Source of the DNA: Actinokineospora globicatena
Lineage (GTDB): Bacteria > Actinomycetota > Actinomycetes > Mycobacteriales > Pseudonocardiaceae
Reading direction: 5' to 3'
Assembly: GCF_024171945.1 (NCBI RefSeq)
Contig: NZ_JAMTCR010000002.1
Location: 124,001-188,000, forward strand
DNA length: 64,000 nt
Shown here: positions 51,183 to 59,095 of the stretch, piece by piece
Layout of the letters: the number at the start of each line of letters is the position of its first letter
Numbering within the stretch: position 1 is the first letter of the stretch
The notes under the pieces: generated by a model
What the model saw: the letters and a program-made list of their open reading frames with translations, nothing else
What the model was told of the DNA's origin: nothing
Database searches by the model: none
Made by a program: the position numbers and the translations under genes

Positions 51183-52085
51183 CTAAGCGCCCGCGCGGAG
51201 CAGGTCCCGGATGACGGAGTCCGTGTCCTGCGTGCGTTCGAGGACTCGGAGAACATCGGCCAGACTTGACACAGCGTATACGCCCGGCTTGTCCAGCATT
51301 TCCTTCGCCCAGTTCGTGCTCTCGACCACTCGGTCGGCGAGGAGAACCGGTCGACCGTGCTCCACCGCGTTCCTCGCCTGGATCCTGGTCCCACTGCGCT
51401 CGGCGGCTTCGATCACCACAGTCGCGGCCACATAGCCCGACATGACGGCGTTCCGCATCGGGAAGCTGGCCTTGCTGGGCGCGGACTCCGGCCAGAACTG
51501 CGACATGATCATGCCGCTGTCGGCGATTCTTTCGTGGAGCTGTTTGTTCTCCGGTGGGTAGTGATTGTCGAGTCCCGTACCGATGACGGCGACAGTGCGA
51601 GCGCCACAGGCCAGGGCGGCTGTGTGGGCGGCGCTATCGATACCTGCGGCGCCGCCACTCACGATCGTGTAACCACGTTCCCCGAGCCCTGTTGCCAGCC
51701 GGGCGGCATTGAAAAGTCCTTCGGTCGACGCCTGACGGGATCCCACGATGGCGACCGCGCGAGCGTCATTCACCAAAGTGCCACGGGTGAACACAATGGG
51801 CGGCATGTGCAACACATCGCGCAGTTGAGGGGGGTAGGTCGCGTCCAACATCGTGTGGACCCCGTACCCCTTGCCCTCCCAGGCGTCGATTTCGCCGAGC
51901 GCTCGCTCAAAGCGTTGGTCCTGGTCAGCTCCGTGGTCGAAGAGGTCGGTCGGCTGCAACCGCCGGTACACCTCGACGGCCCCGCCCTGGTCGGCCACGA
52001 GATCCGCGATCTTCCTCCAGGTGACGTCACCGGGCCGATCCCGCAGCAGGGCCACGAGTGCTCCCCGCTCAGTTCGGCTCGTCAT
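51183..52085 (-). CDS. DprA/Smf-like Rossmann-fold protein (diverged)
   Basis: A 300-residue protein of the DprA/Smf (SLOG) family: AVAIVGSRQASTEG, IVSGGAAGIDSAAHTAALAC, VIGTGLDNHYPPENKQLHE, FPMRNAVMSGY, and VIEAAERSGTRIQA. It departs from competence DprA after this: VLLADRVVESTNWAKEML replaces the usual AVPG end, and the C-terminal winged helix is missing. An N-terminal helical region is present. The ATG at 52085 lies six bases after TACTGT, so it is leaderless. Paired with the downstream PRTase; probably a ligand-binding or nucleotide-acting sensor. Confidence 0.82.
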   Translation of the reverse strand: MTSRTERGALVALLRDRPGDVTWRKIADLVADQGGAVEVYRRLQPTDLFDHGADQDQRFERALGEIDAWEGKGYGVHTMLDATYPPQLRDVLHMPPIVFTRGTLVNDARAVAIVGSRQASTEGLFNAARLATGLGERGYTIVSGGAAGIDSAAHTAALACGARTVAVIGTGLDNHYPPENKQLHERIADSGMIMSQFWPESAPSKASFPMRNAVMSGYVAATVVIEAAERSGTRIQARNAVEHGRPVLLADRVVESTNWAKEMLDKPGVYAVSSLADVLRVLERTQDTDSVIRDLLRAGA

Positions 52086-52091
52086 AGTCAC

Positions 52092-52097
52092 ACAGTA
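52092..52097 (-). promoter_or_regulatory. Leaderless promoter -10 of the DprA-like gene
   Basis: TACTGT on the minus strand, six bases before the ATG at 52085. Confidence 0.5.
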
Positions 52098-52167
52098 TCT
52101 GCCTGGGCCGACAGGTCCGCCAGGGTGCGTCGCCGCAACTGGGCAAGGCCTAAGTGGATCAACTCGA

Positions 52168-52338
52168 TCAACAGGGGAGTTGGTCACCGGAGATGCCGCA
52201 CAGGAGGACCAGGTCGGCTTCGACGGCGTTGTTCGGTGTGGCCCCCGCGTCGCCGGTGATGATCTCCACGTCGAGGCCCTGGGCAGCGGCTGCGGCGAGG
52301 CAGCGGTCCTGGGGCGCTCCCGCGGCGATTGAGGACAA
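52168..52338 (-). pseudogene. Possible gene remnant (C-terminal piece)
   Basis: A short open frame (about 56 codons from a TTG, open to an upstream TGA at about 52383) reads with normal codon use: AAAAAQGLDVEIITGDAG, then NNAVEADLVLLCGISGDQLP. It ends at TGA. It looks like the C-terminus of an alpha/beta protein but has no credible start, as a hairpin terminator sits at its beginning. I could not identify it. It lies between the RHS module and the DprA-like gene and may be a leftover of recombination. Confidence 0.35.
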
Positions 52339-52346
52339 CGGGCCGA

Positions 52347-52380
52347 GGGGCTGGAGCCGCCGGTCAGCGGGTCCAGCCCC
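52347..52380 (-). terminator. Hairpin ending the RHS operon
   Basis: GGGGCTGGA and its complement form a 9-bp stem that continues inward as a 4-bp CCGC/GCGG pairing. It lies 20 bases past the stop of the small membrane gene downstream of the RHS gene. Confidence 0.6.
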
Positions 52381-52399
52381 TCAGCGCGCGGTGGGTGGT

Positions 52400-52597
52400 T
52401 CAGTCAGCGCGGTTCCGGCGCTTGGTGAGGTCGAGGATGGCGTTGAGGATGAAGCCGCCAACGAACGGGCCGGAGAGCACCAGGAGCCAGGGGGCGCGGT
52501 CGATGAGGGTGATGGCGACCACGAGCACCACCGCCAGCACCGTCCCGGAGATCAGGTAGTACCGCTTGCCCCTGGCGGGGTGGTCCGGTGAGGTCAC
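52400..52597 (-). CDS. Small two-helix membrane protein, partner of the RHS protein
   Basis: A 65-residue protein. A polar, basic start (TSPDHPARGKRYY) is followed by two transmembrane helices (LISGTVLAVVLVVAITLI and WLLVLSGPFVGGFILNAIL) and a basic end. The GTG start overlaps the RHS stop (GTGA), so its synthesis is tied to the RHS gene. Position suggests an immunity or anchoring partner for the hydrophobic C-terminal domain of the RHS protein. No family is recognised, so this is inference from context. Confidence 0.7.
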   Translation of the reverse strand: MTSPDHPARGKRYYLISGTVLAVVLVVAITLIDRAPWLLVLSGPFVGGFILNAILDLTKRRNRAD

Positions 52598-55500
52598 GAG
52601 AAGAGCTTCCCGATCGGGCCGCGCAGCTTGCCCAGGCCCTTCACCAGACCGCCCGCCACGCCGAGCAGGCCGTCGTCGCGGACCTCGCTCCGGCTGCCAC
52701 CGCCGATCGTCGACCCGAGGCCCGCACCAGCGCCCGCGGTGAGGCCGCCGACGACCGCGACCGCTCCCGCACACCCGAGGCCCGCTGTTGCCGGGCAGCT
52801 GGCGACGAGCGCGCCGCCGATCACGGTGCCTGCGAGACCACCGAGGAACGCGCCCACCGACGACCCCGTGCTGGCGCCGGTCGGGTCGCTGTTGTTGATC
52901 GGGTCGGATTGGGCGTACGCGTAGGCGTTGCGCTCCTGGCTCGTCGGGTCGGGACTGGTGAACCGGGCCCAGCTGGAGTTGTAGTACCGGTAGCCGAGCA
53001 GCGTCAGACCGCCGTCGAGGGTGTAGCCGCTGAGGTAGCGGAAGGGGTTGGCGGTAGCGGCCGCGCCGCTGGGCGACACACCGCCGTACGGGGTGTAGGT
53101 GTAGCTGCCCGCGAGGGTTCCGCTCGTGTCGACCAAGCCGAGGACGGAACCCTGCGGGTCCACGACGACGTTGTAGCGGGCGGTGCCGACCTTCTCGGTG
53201 ACGAGCTTGCCGTCTGGGTCGCGGGACACGCTGGTGCGGGTTCCGTTGCGGGTCGCGGTTGTCACACCGAGCGCGGTCTGGGTGAACACGTGCGCGGTGG
53301 TCGTGGCGCCGTTGGTCTCCGTGATGGTGCGCGGTTGGGCTTGTGTGGTGGTGTCGTAGCCCGCGGCGAAGGTCTGCGTGCCGCTGGTCGTGCCGCGCAC
53401 TAGTTGGTTGGTCGTGGAGTACTCCCACGTAGTGGTGGGGTTGGCCGACGCGGTGACGTTGCCCGCGTTGTCGTAGGACAGGGTGGTGGCACCGATCGCG
53501 GTGTGCTGGTTCGCGGCGTTGGTCGGCTGGGCCGTGCCGTTGTTGCTCGTGATGTTGTCGGCCTTGTCGACGGTGTAGGTCACCGCACCCGCCTTGGTGA
53601 GGTGGCGCTGCGCGTCGTAGGTGTACGCGGTGGTGACACCGGCGATCGTCTTGGACTGCAGGAGGTCGCTGTCCGCGCCGCCGGAGGTGGTGTAGCTGTA
53701 GGTGGCCTTGAGCAGTTCGGTACCACCGGTGTTCTTGGCCACCAGGCTCGTCTGCCGCCCGGCGTTGTCGTAGGTGTTGGTCTGGGTCCCGCCCCCGGGC
53801 CACGCGGTGCCGGTGCGGCGATCAGCGTTGTCGTAGGTGAACGTGGTCGTCTGGCCGAACGCGTCGGCCAGCGTGAGCAGCCGGTTCGCCGCGTCGTACC
53901 CGTAGGTGGTGGTGCCGGACGGGTCGGTCAGCGTCTTGAGGTTGCCCGATTTGTCATAGGTGTAGGTGACCGTCTCGGACGTGCCGCCTTGGGTGCGCTT
54001 GACGCTGGTGGGCTGGCTCCCGAAGGTGAAGACGTCGTAGGTGAGGGTCGTGGTGACCGTCGGCGTGGCACGGGTGAGCAGGTTGCCGAGCGCGTCGTAA
54101 GTGTTGGTCTGCGACACAGTGCCGCCGGAGCTGATGGCCACGACGCGGTCGAGTTTGTCGTAGGCGTAGTCGACCTTCTTGCCCGCGCCGTCGGTGATGC
54201 TGGTGACGCGCGAGAGCGAGTCGTAGCCGTAGCGGGTCACCCCGAGTGGGGACGGCGGCGTCACGGAGGTGAGGTTCCCCGGGCCGTCGTAGCCGAATCG
54301 GGTCACGGTGCCGTTGGCGTCCTTCTGCGTGGCCAGCAGGCGCTTGGGGCTGGTGTAGGTGCGGACGTCGAGGTCGGCGGCCAGCGGGGTGGACCGGATC
54401 TTGGTGAGGTTGCCCGCCGCGTCGTACTCGTGGGTCAGCTCGTTGCCCGCCGGGTCCTTGATCGAGGTCGGCAGGCTCGGCAGCGCGGTGTTGGTGTACC
54501 CGACGGTGGACTCGGCGCCGGTGGGCAGCTTCGTCGAGATCAGGTTGTCCGCCGTGTCGAAGGTGGCGGTGGTCGAGTTGGTCAGTCCGTCGGCCACCGA
54601 CTGCACCTGGCTGCTCGCCGTCCAGGTCTGCGCCTTGCTGTGCCCGAGCGCGTCCTTGGCCGAGAGCTGCCTGCCCTGGGTGTCGAAGGTGTAGGTCGTG
54701 GTGTTGCCGTTCGGGTCGGTCTCGGTGCCCGTGCGGGTGTCCCAGTCGTTGGTGAACCGGGTGTCGATCACGCCTGCCTGCCGGGGCGTGACGACCTTGG
54801 TGATGTCGCCCGTGCTCGCGTCGTACTCGAAAGACCACTGCCTGCCCAGGGGGTCAACCAACGCGCTCGCCTGGTAGAAGTTGCCGGTCAGGGTGATCTG
54901 GTAGGTCTTGCCGTCGCGGTCGGTGATGGTGGCGTTCGCGGTGCCGAGGCCGTCGTAGCGGGCGGCCACCGTGCCGGTCGGGTCGATCACCTGCGCGACG
55001 TCGCCGTTGCTGTCGTTGACGAACGTGGTGACCCGGCCCTGGGTGTCGGTGAGCGAGGCGAGGCTGCCGTCACCGTTGTAGTAGTAGGTGATGGAGTTGC
55101 CGTTGCGGTCGGTCCGGTTCAGCGGCCAGCCGAACGCGTCGTAGGACCAGGTCTCACCGCTGTCCTGGTAGCGGGCGGTGAAGGAGCCACCCGGGTTCTT
55201 GGTCAGCTTCACCCGGACACCGCGGCCCTCGGTGCGGTAGCTGCCGTCGGCGTTCTTGCGGAACGTGACGCACCCGCCGGAGTCGACGCGCATGATCACG
55301 GTGTCGAGGAAGGACAGGTCGAGCGCCATGTCCCGGCCCGCGTTGAACAGCCACTGGTCGCCGTACGGCGCGCTGTGGGTGTAGACGTAGCCGAGGTCGA
55401 GGTTCAGGCCGGTGCCGCGCACGGTCAACCCGCGGTGCCGGAACCACAGGTAGCCGCGGTGGAGCTCGACCGCGGCCTGGAACCGGTCGCTGACCTTGAA

Positions 55501-55743
55501 CCGCTCGAACGGCTGGTCCGGCAGGACCCCTTCCGGCGACGAGATGCACGACGCCCGCGCGACCGATGCCGCGGTGGCGGGCGGAGCACCGCCGCTGGGT
55601 GTCCGGTCGACCGTCGCGGGTGCGGCCCACGCGGTCGCCGGGAGCTTGGGCGCGGCCACCGCTTGGGGGTTCGCCACGATCATCGAGCTCACGACGGCGG
55701 CGGCCACGGCGCACGCGCGCAGCCTTCTTCCAGTGTTGCTCAA
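52594..55743 (-). CDS. Secreted RHS/YD-repeat protein with hydrophobic C-terminal domain
   Basis: A 1049-residue protein. A Sec signal (RLRACAVAAAVVSSMIVANP) precedes many YD repeats (for example YDKLDRVVAISSGGTVSQTN) that build the hollow beta shell. The RHS core end is YRYYNSSWARFTSPDPTSQE with PINNSDPTG. The last 93 residues, after the core, are glycine/alanine-rich and hydrophobic (GAFLGGLAGTVIGGALVAS), ending LGKLRGPIGKLFS. No known nuclease or deaminase toxin is visible; a pore- or membrane-active tip is possible. TTG start with GGAGG at 6 bases. Followed directly by a small membrane gene. Confidence 0.92.
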   Translation of the reverse strand: MSNTGRRLRACAVAAAVVSSMIVANPQAVAAPKLPATAWAAPATVDRTPSGGAPPATAASVARASCISSPEGVLPDQPFERFKVSDRFQAAVELHRGYLWFRHRGLTVRGTGLNLDLGYVYTHSAPYGDQWLFNAGRDMALDLSFLDTVIMRVDSGGCVTFRKNADGSYRTEGRGVRVKLTKNPGGSFTARYQDSGETWSYDAFGWPLNRTDRNGNSITYYYNGDGSLASLTDTQGRVTTFVNDSNGDVAQVIDPTGTVAARYDGLGTANATITDRDGKTYQITLTGNFYQASALVDPLGRQWSFEYDASTGDITKVVTPRQAGVIDTRFTNDWDTRTGTETDPNGNTTTYTFDTQGRQLSAKDALGHSKAQTWTASSQVQSVADGLTNSTTATFDTADNLISTKLPTGAESTVGYTNTALPSLPTSIKDPAGNELTHEYDAAGNLTKIRSTPLAADLDVRTYTSPKRLLATQKDANGTVTRFGYDGPGNLTSVTPPSPLGVTRYGYDSLSRVTSITDGAGKKVDYAYDKLDRVVAISSGGTVSQTNTYDALGNLLTRATPTVTTTLTYDVFTFGSQPTSVKRTQGGTSETVTYTYDKSGNLKTLTDPSGTTTYGYDAANRLLTLADAFGQTTTFTYDNADRRTGTAWPGGGTQTNTYDNAGRQTSLVAKNTGGTELLKATYSYTTSGGADSDLLQSKTIAGVTTAYTYDAQRHLTKAGAVTYTVDKADNITSNNGTAQPTNAANQHTAIGATTLSYDNAGNVTASANPTTTWEYSTTNQLVRGTTSGTQTFAAGYDTTTQAQPRTITETNGATTTAHVFTQTALGVTTATRNGTRTSVSRDPDGKLVTEKVGTARYNVVVDPQGSVLGLVDTSGTLAGSYTYTPYGGVSPSGAAATANPFRYLSGYTLDGGLTLLGYRYYNSSWARFTSPDPTSQERNAYAYAQSDPINNSDPTGASTGSSVGAFLGGLAGTVIGGALVASCPATAGLGCAGAVAVVGGLTAGAGAGLGSTIGGGSRSEVRDDGLLGVAGGLVKGLGKLRGPIGKLFS

Positions 55744-55925
55744 GGTATTCCTCCCCAGGAACTTCCCCAGTGACGCGACACGGCGTCGAGGACATCAGAC
55801 CAGTTCGCGCGGCTGCGGCGCGTCCGCCGGGGGATGGTGAGGAGGGTCATCGACGACCACCCCGTTGCGTGGTTTGGCCACGGTGTGCTGCTCGTCGCCG
55901 CGGCAAACGCCAACGATGAGGTGGA

Positions 55926-56549
55926 CTAGCACCCGCGGCGTTGGGTGCTTTCGATCAGCGTGACAACGAGGTCGGCCAGTCCCCTGGCGCTGTCCGGGTC
56001 GTCGGCGGAGCGGTGGATGGCGAGCGGGCCGACCTGGTCCAGCACGATGTTCGCCTTGGCGAGTACGAAGGCGAGTGCCAGGAGGGCCGAGCGGGCGTTG
56101 CCGTCGGTGAAGGGGTGGAAGAAGCAGACGTCGAGGTAGGCGCGGGCGGCGCGTGAGGCGATGGGCAGTGTGTGGTCCTCGGTGCCCGCGAGGCAGATGT
56201 CGAACCGCGCCGGGGTGTCGCTGTCGAGGCCGTAGTGCTCACGGCCGCCCTTGGCGAATGCCGGGCCGCTGCGGAACGGCGCGTGGTCCACGGCCAGGAC
56301 GGTCCGCTGCCATTGTGCGAGCAGCGCGAAGTCGAGAGGACCGGCGGTACCGGTGCGCACTTGGTCGTAAGCGGCCAGGAAACGCCGTGCCCGCACGGGG
56401 TCACGGGCGTGTTCCACCGTCGTGATCCGGTGGACCAACCCGTCGCGACGCCCCAGGACCCGGCCGTGCGGCCAGCCGGGACCGTGGCGGATGTCGTGCC
56501 AGGGAACCTGTTCACGGACCTCGCACCAGATGCGCAGGTGGTCGATCAC
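55926..56549 (-). CDS. Fic family protein
   Basis: A 207-residue protein with the Fic motif at residues 145-153, HPFTDGNAR. The canonical form is HPFx(D/E)GN(G/K)R, so the second glycine is alanine here. The catalytic His and the Arg are kept. The N-terminal part contains EHYGLDSDTPARFDICLAG. Fic proteins transfer AMP or other NMP groups to proteins. No obvious inhibitory (S/T)xxxE(G/N) helix is seen inside. The GTG start overlaps the stop of the upstream unknown gene (GTGA), which could be an antitoxin or target. Confidence 0.85.
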   Translation of the reverse strand: MIDHLRIWCEVREQVPWHDIRHGPGWPHGRVLGRRDGLVHRITTVEHARDPVRARRFLAAYDQVRTGTAGPLDFALLAQWQRTVLAVDHAPFRSGPAFAKGGREHYGLDSDTPARFDICLAGTEDHTLPIASRAARAYLDVCFFHPFTDGNARSALLALAFVLAKANIVLDQVGPLAIHRSADDPDSARGLADLVVTLIESTQRRGC

Positions 56550-57244
56550 GGGCTGGGGTTGGCGGCGGTGGCAGCGCGGGCGATGTGCTCGGCGACGTCG
56601 TCGACCAGCGTGTCGGCGGGCACGATCCAACTGTCGAACCTGCCACCGATCGCCCCGTCGACCATCCCCGCCGCGACGTCGCCCGCCACGCCCCAGCGCG
56701 CCAGGAACCAGGTCAGCACCTGTGCGCAGTGCCGGTACCAGGCGTCGCCCGCGGCGGTGCGCTCCACGACGTGGTGCACCAGTCGGACCGCGCCGCGTTC
56801 CCATGCCTGGAGCCGTTCCGGTTCGGGGAGGTCCGCCAACGGGTACTGGTCGAAGCACTCGGCGAGTTCTTCCAGCCAGCCGCGCCACTCGACCAGCGCG
56901 TCGGCCACCCTGGCCACGGTGTCCTCGGTGCTGGCGAGGGAATGCCGCGCACAGCACCAACTCCCCACCGGGCCGCCGCCGAAGTCGCCCTCGTCCTTGG
57001 CCCAGCGCCACCCGGCGGCCCAGGACCCGTAGCGGTCCATCAGGCTCGCGGTGACGGAATCCGCCCACGCCTCGCCCGGATGGTCCCACCAGTCGCGCGC
57101 CTCTTCTTCCGCGGCGGTGAGCCGCGCGGGCACAGTCGGGGCAATGCCTCGGACGAAGTCGCGCACCGGGCCGCCGTCGAACGGGTGGTGGCCCGGATCG
57201 ACCTCGTCCCAGCGCAACACCCACGGCGACACGGTGTGGTCCAC
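56546..57244 (-). CDS. Hypothetical protein coupled to Fic
   Basis: A 232-residue acidic, tryptophan-rich helical protein, starting VSPWVLRWDEVDPGHHPFDG and containing GSWAAGWRWAKDEGDFGGGP. No known domain is recognised and no classical Fic inhibitory motif is evident. It overlaps the Fic gene by four bases and lies 27 bases after the DUF397 gene, so it is in one operon with the XRE regulator. The GTG at 57244 has no strong ribosome site. A role as Fic antidote or substrate is inference only. Confidence 0.7.
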   Translation of the reverse strand: MDHTVSPWVLRWDEVDPGHHPFDGGPVRDFVRGIAPTVPARLTAAEEEARDWWDHPGEAWADSVTASLMDRYGSWAAGWRWAKDEGDFGGGPVGSWCCARHSLASTEDTVARVADALVEWRGWLEELAECFDQYPLADLPEPERLQAWERGAVRLVHHVVERTAAGDAWYRHCAQVLTWFLARWGVAGDVAAGMVDGAIGGRFDSWIVPADTLVDDVAEHIARAATAANPSP

Positions 57245-57271
57245 GCCGCCGAGGATGCCACGCCTTCCCGG

Positions 57272-57451
57272 TCAGCGGGTGAGCGAGGAGAGCAGGGGGC
57301 GCAGGGTGGGGATGGAGAGGGTGGCGGTGGGGTTCTTCGAGTCGCGGATGGCGACTGGGTTTCCTTGGGTGAAGCGGACTTCCACGCAGTTGTCGTTGGA
57401 GGTGTTGCTGAAGCTGCTCTTGAACCAGCCGGTATCGCGGGGACCGTTCAT
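57272..57451 (-). CDS. DUF397 protein
   Basis: A 59-residue protein, MNGPRDTGWFKSSFSNTSND then NCVEVRF and VAIRDSKNPTATLSI. This is the standard DUF397 pattern (WxKSSxSxxxxxCVEV...VRDSK). DUF397 proteins accompany XRE/DUF5753 regulators in actinomycetes and act with them, as in the WhiJ-type pairs. Its ATG overlaps the XRE stop (ATGA). It is too short for routine gene callers. Confidence 0.95.
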   Translation of the reverse strand: MNGPRDTGWFKSSFSNTSNDNCVEVRFTQGNPVAIRDSKNPTATLSIPTLRPLLSSLTR

Positions 57452-58323
57452 GGTGTGCCAAACCCTTCCTGTTTCGCGGCGATCAGCCTCTGGGACTCGT
57501 CGCGGGTGAGCGTGAGATCCCGCAACCGATCGAACGCGCGCGCCATGCGCGCGGTGTCTTCATCCTTGTCCAGGTAGGTCGATGGTCCATACTGGACGGA
57601 CTGGAAGCCGATCGGGCGGAGCCACTCTCCGAAGCCGAACAGGATGAGGCTGTTCGTCAAAGGGTTGTCCCAGCTGGGACTCGGGATGATGCGGATCTCC
57701 AGGTTCGCGTGGGTCTCCAGCAGCGAGATCATGTGCGCGCACTGGGCACCCATGACTTCCTTGCTGCCCAGCCCGGCGTTGAAGGTGTCCTCGTTGAAGA
57801 AGACGCTCACCGTCTTCGTGCGGGGATCTTCGAACACCCGCCGCTGGCGCTCCAGCCGAGCCGCGACCGTGCTCGCCCGCGCGCGATCATCCATCGGATC
57901 GAGCCAGACACCGTCGTTCACCAGCGTCTGCGCCGTGATGTACTCGCCGCTCTGCACGAGGCCGGGGAACACACCGTTCTCGTAGGCCTGGATCGAAGTC
58001 GCGCCCGCCTCCAGGTACGCCACCCGGCGCCAGGACTCCGGGCCGATGTCGGTGTACGGGTCGCCGGTCGGAGACTTACGGGCCTCGGCGCCCAGAGCTT
58101 CCAGCTCGGCCAGGCGTTCACCGGTGGCGCCCAGGTACTTGGCCAGCTCGCTCAGTTCGTGCTCGGTGAAGGTGGCGCGGCCCTCGAGCAGGTTCATCAG
58201 GCGCTGGCGGGGCTTGCCGACGTGCTTGGCCGCCGCTTCCAGGGAGATCCCCGCATCGGCGCGCAGTTGGGCCAGGGCCACGCCGAGGAAGACGCGGGGC
58301 ATGGTGGCCGCGCCCTTCGCCAT
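57448..58323 (-). CDS. XRE-family regulator with DUF5753 domain
   Basis: A 291-residue regulator. The N-terminal helix-turn-helix is LGVALAQLRADAGISLEAAA with KHVGKPRQRLMNLLEGRATF. The C-terminal DUF5753 domain begins near residue 95 (GPESWRRVAYLEAGATSIQA, FPGLVQSGEYITAQTL, RLERQRRVFEDP). The ATG at 58323 has AGGAGA seven bases upstream. It heads the operon XRE, DUF397, unknown, Fic, and is divergent from a small gene across two palindromes. Such regulators act with DUF397 partners in development or accessory-gene control. Confidence 0.93.
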   Translation of the reverse strand: MAKGAATMPRVFLGVALAQLRADAGISLEAAAKHVGKPRQRLMNLLEGRATFTEHELSELAKYLGATGERLAELEALGAEARKSPTGDPYTDIGPESWRRVAYLEAGATSIQAYENGVFPGLVQSGEYITAQTLVNDGVWLDPMDDRARASTVAARLERQRRVFEDPRTKTVSVFFNEDTFNAGLGSKEVMGAQCAHMISLLETHANLEIRIIPSPSWDNPLTNSLILFGFGEWLRPIGFQSVQYGPSTYLDKDEDTARMARAFDRLRDLTLTRDESQRLIAAKQEGFGTP

Positions 58324-58390
58324 CACGTTCTCCTGTCGTCGCGGGCACGGCTGCAGCCATCCCACCATGGTGTTGAGCCCGGGGAAACTT

Positions 58391-58447
58391 CCCCCGATCG
58401 GGGGTCTGCCACGGGATGCATGTACCCCCTATCGTATGGGATACATG
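58391..58447. promoter_or_regulatory. Two palindromes in the XRE divergent region
   Basis: CCCCCGATCGGGGG (58391-58404) is a perfect 14-bp palindrome. A second, imperfect 29-bp palindrome runs from 58419 to 58447 with perfect 6-bp ends CATGTA and TACATG. They lie between the XRE gene and the divergent small gene and are likely binding sites of the XRE regulator. Confidence 0.55.
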
Positions 58448-58530
58448 TAACCCACAACCCCGAGGTCGCCTCCGCAGCGTAGCCAGGCATCACCGGAGCG
58501 CGATCTTGACCCCACTAACCAGGAGAAACC

Positions 58531-58725
58531 ATGCGCCAGGGCCCCGTCATCGTCGACACCTTCGTCACCATCACCACCGACTGCCCCATGCGCCTCGAGA
58601 CCGACCCTGAGGGCATCGACGTCCACTTCAACGAGTCCATCACCGGCCAGGACCTCACCCTCCGCTTCACCCACGACGCCCTGGAAGCCCTCATCACCCT
58701 CGTCAAGACCGAACTCTCGGCATGA
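58531..58725 (+). CDS. Small hypothetical protein
   Basis: A 64-residue protein: RQGPVIVDTFVTITTDCPMR, then VHFNESITGQDLTLRFTHDA and a C-terminal leucine-rich helix (LEALITLVKTEL). It has an excellent AGGAG ribosome site six bases before the ATG and normal codon use. No family is recognised. It is divergent from the XRE regulator and shares its intergenic palindromes, so it is a probable target. Its 3' end overlaps the opposite membrane-protein frame by 23 bases. Confidence 0.7.
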   Translation: MRQGPVIVDTFVTITTDCPMRLETDPEGIDVHFNESITGQDLTLRFTHDALEALITLVKTELSA

Positions 58726-59095
58726 CCCCGGTCCACCGCAGCCCACCCCCACCGCTGCGGTGGACCTCCCTAAGCCGTGTCCCCCGCGGCCCACACAGCC
58801 CAGAACACCGGCCCACCCACTCCCCCGATCGCGCCCCCAACCCCGGCACCACATCCCCCAACATCACCGCCACCGCCACCACGACATGCACCCCCACCGC
58901 CACAACCATCCGCCCCCACCGCCGCCCCCGAGGCACCACCCGCTGGTAGACCCACGCTGCGAGAACCGCAACCCCACCACACGCCAGCGCGACCGCACCC
59001 GCCATCAACCAGGGCACCGACCGGAACAACAACACCGCCGCCACCACATACCCGACAACGCCCGCGCCCCCAGCCCACACCCACCATCCCCGCAT
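58703..59095 (-). CDS. Possible small integral membrane protein
   Basis: A 130-residue frame with three hydrophobic helices (WAGGAGVVGYVVAAVLLF, WLMAGAVALACGGVAVLAAW and MVVAVGVHVVVAVAVMLGDV) and a basic tail. Third codon positions are mostly G or C, but G dominates, unlike its neighbours. The ATG at 59095 lacks a strong ribosome site and the frame extends upstream. It is convergent with the small 58531 gene. It could be a true accessory membrane protein or a by-product of G-rich sequence; I lean slightly to real. Confidence 0.45.
   Translation of the reverse strand: MRGWWVWAGGAGVVGYVVAAVLLFRSVPWLMAGAVALACGGVAVLAAWVYQRVVPRGRRWGRMVVAVGVHVVVAVAVMLGDVVPGLGARSGEWVGRCSGLCGPRGTRLREVHRSGGGGLRWTGVMPRVRS

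Noticed and set aside
53404-55773. 789-codon plus-strand frame antisense to the RHS gene
   Set aside because: Shadow of the repetitive RHS gene; composition is Gly/Val/Arg-rich without motifs.
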